NCBI GenBank assembly: GCA_964529005.1
Contig: CAZGUH010000015.1
Location: 1-64,000 of the forward strand
Direction: 5' to 3'
Source of the DNA: CAZGUH01 sp964529005
GTDB lineage: Bacteria; Actinomycetota; Acidimicrobiia; Acidimicrobiales; Ilumatobacteraceae
Length of the DNA stretch: 64,000 nucleotides
The first letter of the stretch is position 1; each line of letters starts with the position of its first letter. The notes under the pieces were generated by a model, which worked only from the letters and a program-made list of their open reading frames with translations, had not been told where the DNA came from and searched no databases. Both the position numbers and the translations under genes were made by a program. Of this stretch, positions 61,425-64,000 are shown in pieces.

Positions 61425-61463
61425 CGAGGGAGCCTCAGGCCGTGACGGCCTGAGGCTCCCTCG
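61425..61463. terminator. Perfect 17-bp hairpin, bidirectional terminator
   Basis: CGAGGGAGCCTCAGGCC (61425-61441) and its exact reverse complement (61447-61463) are separated by a 5-base GTGAC loop. The hairpin lies between convergent genes: the small acidic protein ends at 61422 and the secreted-protein gene ends at 61491. There is no long T-run on either side, which is common for high-G+C actinobacterial terminators. Confidence 0.9.
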
Positions 61464-61490
61464 AATCGCGGGGATGGCTCGTGCCGGCCC

Positions 61491-62534
61491 TCAGCCGCCG
61501 TTCTGGCCGCTGGTGTCGACGGCAGGAGCGTCCGACTCCGACAGCGTGATGCCGCCGATGCCGACCGGGCTCCACGTGCTCTGGACCGTGGACAGGCCCA
61601 CCGTGGCCGCTCCGCCGCCGGCGAGCGCGAGGTTGAGCTGCCACGTGCGGGTTCCTGCCGGCGGGGCAGGAACGTTGAACGTGTAGCAACCGGCCGACGT
61701 GCGGTCGGTGTCGTCGACGAGGAACGAGGTCGCGCTCTGTCCGGTCTCGTTCCACACCGCGGCCTGGGTGACGAACCCGCCGCCCGACACGCTGCGCACG
61801 CAGAACGTCACCGACGTGAGCCGGTATGCCTGGCCGGCGATCGACGTCGGCGCGTCGAGCGCCAGGTTGACGCGGCCGTCACCGCTCGCGCGTGTCCACG
61901 TGATGAACTGCTCGAACGTCGTCGGCGCGTTCTCCGTTGCCTGGAAGTCGAGACCGGGGTGGCTCATCACGATCGGACCGAGCTGGACGTAGCGGTCGTC
62001 GTGGTTGTGGTCCTCGTAGTAGCCGACGATGTCGATGATGACGTTGACGGTGCCGCGCTCGTTGAACACGCTGATCTTGCCGTCGGCCGACAGGTCGACC
62101 GTCACCGCGTTGGGCGTCGGCGCCTGGCCAGCCGTCCAGTTCAGGTTCGATGCCGTCGGCTGCGCGGCGTCCGACGGGAACACCGTCAGATAGCCATCGC
62201 TCGTCGGATCGGTGATCGTCACGTTGGCATCGATCGCGACCGCGCCGACGGGGATGTTGCAGTTGCCGTTCGCTCCGTGCACGGTGAACGTCGCGATCTC
62301 GTTGGGGTTCAATGGCGTGGCTCGGGGCCCGACGGTCGCCGGCGCTGGACGGGTGTCCACGAGACGGCACGGCGCGATCGCGACGAACACCGGCTTGGAG
62401 CCGCTCGAGATGGTGGCCCGCGCGATGCCGAGACCACCGGCCCCCAGCGTGACCGCGACCGCAGCGCCGATCGCCGCCCATCGCGAGCGCCACATGCCGC
62501 CCGAGCGTGTCGGCGCTTTCGAGTTCACGTCCAT
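61491..62534 (-). CDS. Secreted protein with 'DTR...PxSNLNW' beta-domain
   Basis: The protein has 347 residues. An N-terminal signal sequence or anchor (RWAAIGAAVAVTLGAGGLGIA) is followed by the repeated extracellular domain common in actinobacterial secreted proteins: APCRLVDTRPAPATVG, CNIPVGAVAIDANVTITDPT, TVFPSDAAQPTASNLNW, and the closing VNVIIDIVGYY. A short linker with an H-N-H-D-D-R-Y motif leads to a C-terminal jelly-roll-like domain of ~150 residues (ENAPTTFEQFITWTRASGDG, RTWQLNLALAGGGAATVGLS). It probably sits on the cell surface; ligand or enzyme activity is not evident. GGAGGG is just upstream of ATG 62534. Confidence 0.82.
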   Translation of the reverse strand: MDVNSKAPTRSGGMWRSRWAAIGAAVAVTLGAGGLGIARATISSGSKPVFVAIAPCRLVDTRPAPATVGPRATPLNPNEIATFTVHGANGNCNIPVGAVAIDANVTITDPTSDGYLTVFPSDAAQPTASNLNWTAGQAPTPNAVTVDLSADGKISVFNERGTVNVIIDIVGYYEDHNHDDRYVQLGPIVMSHPGLDFQATENAPTTFEQFITWTRASGDGRVNLALDAPTSIAGQAYRLTSVTFCVRSVSGGGFVTQAAVWNETGQSATSFLVDDTDRTSAGCYTFNVPAPPAGTRTWQLNLALAGGGAATVGLSTVQSTWSPVGIGGITLSESDAPAVDTSGQNGG

Positions 62535-62803
62535 GACACAACCCTCCTTTTTCTATTCTGGGCGGGTGACAGACGGTCACAGCCCGAGGCGTGCTGACAA
62601 TAGCGAGTTCTCGAGACCACGAAAGCCGATCGCTCTGCGGGAATGATGCGACCGATGACGGCGACAAGGATGGGTAAAGATCCGGCGCTCATTGTGGTTG
62701 TGCGAGCCGAACTCTTGCTTTTTGATCACCATCGGCGTCGCCGCGTCACCTGCTCGGGTCTGACGCCGACGACCGGCGGGAAGGGGTCAGCGATGGAGGA
62801 CAC
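62535..62803. other. 269-base divergent intergenic region with GTGAC-N5-GTCAC inverted repeat
   Basis: No gene is seen. Near the secreted-protein gene, GTGAC (62566-62570) and GTCAC (62576-62580) form an inverted repeat just upstream of a CAGAAT-like -10 on the minus strand; it resembles but does not match the CRP/GlxR consensus (7 rather than 6 central bases). The right side leads to GGAGG and GTG 62804 of the dioxygenase. No other structure was noticed. Confidence 0.5.
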
Positions 62804-63685
62804 GTGAGCGAGCCGAGCGGACTGCCAGAGTTTCGAATGCCGGTGGTCTTCCTCGGCCATGGCAGCCCGATGAACACGCTGGAGACGAACCGGTACACCG
62901 ACGCCTGGCAGCGGCTCGGCGCATCGCTTCCGCGGCCGCGCGCCGTCCTCGTCGTCTCGGCGCACTGGTACATCGGCTACACGGCCGTCACGGCGATGGC
63001 CGAGCCGCGCACGATCCACGACTTCTTCGGGTTTCCCGACGAGCTGTTCGCGTTCGCATATCCGGCGCCCGGCTCGCCAGACCTGGCCGCCGAGATCGCG
63101 GACCTGGTGCAGCCGCGCTGGGTCGGCCTCGACGTCGACGGGTGGGGGCTCGACCATGGCGCCTGGTCGGTGCTGGCGCACATGTTCCCCGGTGCCGACG
63201 TTCCGGTCGTGCAGCTGTCGCTCAACGCGTCCAAGCCGATCCAGTACCACCTCGACCTTGCCCGCAGCCTCGCCCCGCTGCGTGACCGCGGCGTGCTGAT
63301 TCTCGGCAGCGGCAACGTGGTCCACAACCTGCGACGCGTCGACTGGCGCCAACAGCACGGCGGGTTCGACTGGGCACGGCGATTCGACGAGGCCGCTCGT
63401 ACGTGCATGACCGAGAGCCCCGGTGACATCGACGCATTGGCATCCCATCCCGACTACCGCCTCGCCGTGCCGATCACCGACCACTTCCTCCCCGCCGTGT
63501 ACGTCGCGGGCCTCGCCGCGGCAGACGGCGCCACATGTTCCGTGCTCGTCGACGGATACACGTACGGGTCGCTGTCGATGACGTCGTACACCGTCGGAGC
63601 CACACAGCTGGGCCTCGCCGACCTCGACGATGACGGCGCGGCCCCGATCCCGTCCGAGCTTCCGTCGGACCAGACGAACGTGTGA
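62804..63685 (+). CDS. Extradiol ring-cleavage dioxygenase (DODA/YgiD-like, class III)
   Basis: The protein has 293 residues. LigB-type fold with metal-ligand histidines as in YgiD: His19 in FLGHGSPMN, a His in VLVVSAHWYIG, the active-site His in WGLDHGAWSVLAHMF, and a C-terminal His in PITDHFLPAVYVAG. A strand with VLILGSGNVVHNLR is also typical. YgiD-type enzymes cleave the ring of catechols such as L-DOPA; some relatives in bacteria have other substrates, so the exact reaction is inferred. GTG 62804 has GGAGG just upstream. Its stop overlaps the start of the cytochrome b561 gene (GTGA). Confidence 0.9.
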   Translation: MSEPSGLPEFRMPVVFLGHGSPMNTLETNRYTDAWQRLGASLPRPRAVLVVSAHWYIGYTAVTAMAEPRTIHDFFGFPDELFAFAYPAPGSPDLAAEIADLVQPRWVGLDVDGWGLDHGAWSVLAHMFPGADVPVVQLSLNASKPIQYHLDLARSLAPLRDRGVLILGSGNVVHNLRRVDWRQQHGGFDWARRFDEAARTCMTESPGDIDALASHPDYRLAVPITDHFLPAVYVAGLAAADGATCSVLVDGYTYGSLSMTSYTVGATQLGLADLDDDGAAPIPSELPSDQTNV

Positions 63686-64000
63686 ACCGCCCGCGCGATC
63701 GACGAACCCGCTGGCGCAACGACGCGCACGGATATGGCCTCGTCAGCAAGACGTTGCATTGGCTGATCGCTGCCGCGATCGCGGCCCAGCTGACGATCGG
63801 CTACCTGCTCGACAGCAGCGGTCACGGTCGCGGCCGAGGCCGCGGACGGAGCGGCGAATCGGGACGCGGGCGCGGTCGCGGCGGCGACGACGCGTTCGGC
63901 GATGACACACTGCTGACACTTCACGTCGTGCTCGGGGCGACGATCCTCGCCCTCGCCGCAGCGCGGCTCGCCTGGCGACTCTCGACGCCGCTGCCGCCCT
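63682..64000 (+). CDS. Cytochrome b561-family protein, runs off the window
   Basis: About 106 residues are visible. GTG 63682 overlaps the dioxygenase stop. After a basic N-terminus (RDRRTRWRNDAHGYGLVSK), helix 1 is TLHWLIAAAIAAQLTIGYLL with a heme-ligand-type His. Helix 2 is LLTLHVVLGATILALAAARL with another, matching the diheme, four-helix b561 membrane family that passes electrons between quinol-like donors and periplasmic acceptors. The loop between them carries an unusual Gly/Arg-rich insertion (GHGRGRGRGRSGESGRGRGR). The rest of the gene is beyond position 64000. Confidence 0.85.
   Translation, partial: MNRPRDRRTRWRNDAHGYGLVSKTLHWLIAAAIAAQLTIGYLLDSSGHGRGRGRGRSGESGRGRGRGGDDAFGDDTLLTLHVVLGATILALAAARLAWRLSTPLPP

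Noticed and set aside
62566..62580. CRP/GlxR-type binding site
   Set aside because: GTGAC-N5-GTCAC resembles the consensus, but the central spacing is one base too long (N7 instead of N6 between TGTGA and TCAC), so it is kept only as an inverted repeat.

Overview
The window is G+C-rich chromosomal DNA from an actinobacterium. WXG100 and FtsK/SpoIIIE type VII secretion genes, PknB-like kinases, FHA proteins, an F420-type luciferase-like monooxygenase, SCP2, MMPL and MoxR/DUF58/transglutaminase genes all point there. An Acidimicrobiia (Ilumatobacter-like) source is a guess from gene content only. Three runs of exactly 100 N (1770-1869, 3287-3386, 47312-47411) show a scaffolded draft or metagenome assembly, so gene order across them is not proven. 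No rRNA, tRNA, CRISPR or phage structural genes were seen. No stretch above 300 bases lacks a gene.

Layout. 1-1.97 kb: a frameshifted cupin, a VOC protein, a GntR/FCD regulator cut by a gap, and a stray 34-codon ABC-ATPase fragment. 2.06-14.65 kb (minus): one close-packed operon. It runs from an alpha/beta hydrolase, an unknown protein, a GMC (cholesterol-oxidase-like) oxidoreductase and an associated domain protein, through a membrane protein, into two Ser/Thr kinases, a pseudokinase, an FHA protein and an Hsp70/beta-propeller protein. 14.77-19.9 kb (plus): an MMPL transporter fused to two FHA domains, a polytopic membrane protein and an SCP2 lipid-binding protein. 19.9-23.3 kb (minus): hydrolase, SDR, SRPBCC, ArsR and an enoyl-CoA hydratase-like gene.

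23.4-47.2 kb (minus) is a single large signalling/secretion locus. In reading order it holds PP2C phosphatase, zinc-ribbon FHA protein, FHA-winged-helix protein, transmembrane kinase, a 2170-residue Ig/cadherin/Fn3 surface protein, MoxR ATPase, DUF58, a transglutaminase-like protein without its catalytic triad, FHA protein, FHA-EccC/EssC motor, WXG100 protein, a WXG100-CHAP putative effector and a propeller lipoprotein. Most neighbours overlap by a few bases at stop/start. It reads as a phosphorylation-controlled type VII export system with cell-wall adhesin and hydrolase cargo.

After the third gap come a MarR regulator divergent from a luciferase-like monooxygenase, and an epimerase. 50.0-57.65 kb (minus) is a four-gene, stop/start-coupled operon: a protein of about fifty 13-14-residue Trp/Gly repeats, a UPF1-like SF1 helicase (one apparent frameshift), a winged-helix-like protein and a PLD-family nuclease-like protein. 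It is the best candidate here for an undescribed nucleic-acid-processing or defence-type system. The remainder holds housekeeping-type singletons: APH-like phosphotransferase, phosphoribosyltransferase, DUF1801, methyltransferase, HesB-like protein, secreted protein, DODA-type dioxygenase and a cytochrome b561 fragment, with one perfect bidirectional terminator.

A recurring promoter pattern was seen: TANNNT (-10) hexamers 7-9 bases before an ATG/GTG with no ribosome-binding site, which suggests many leaderless transcripts.
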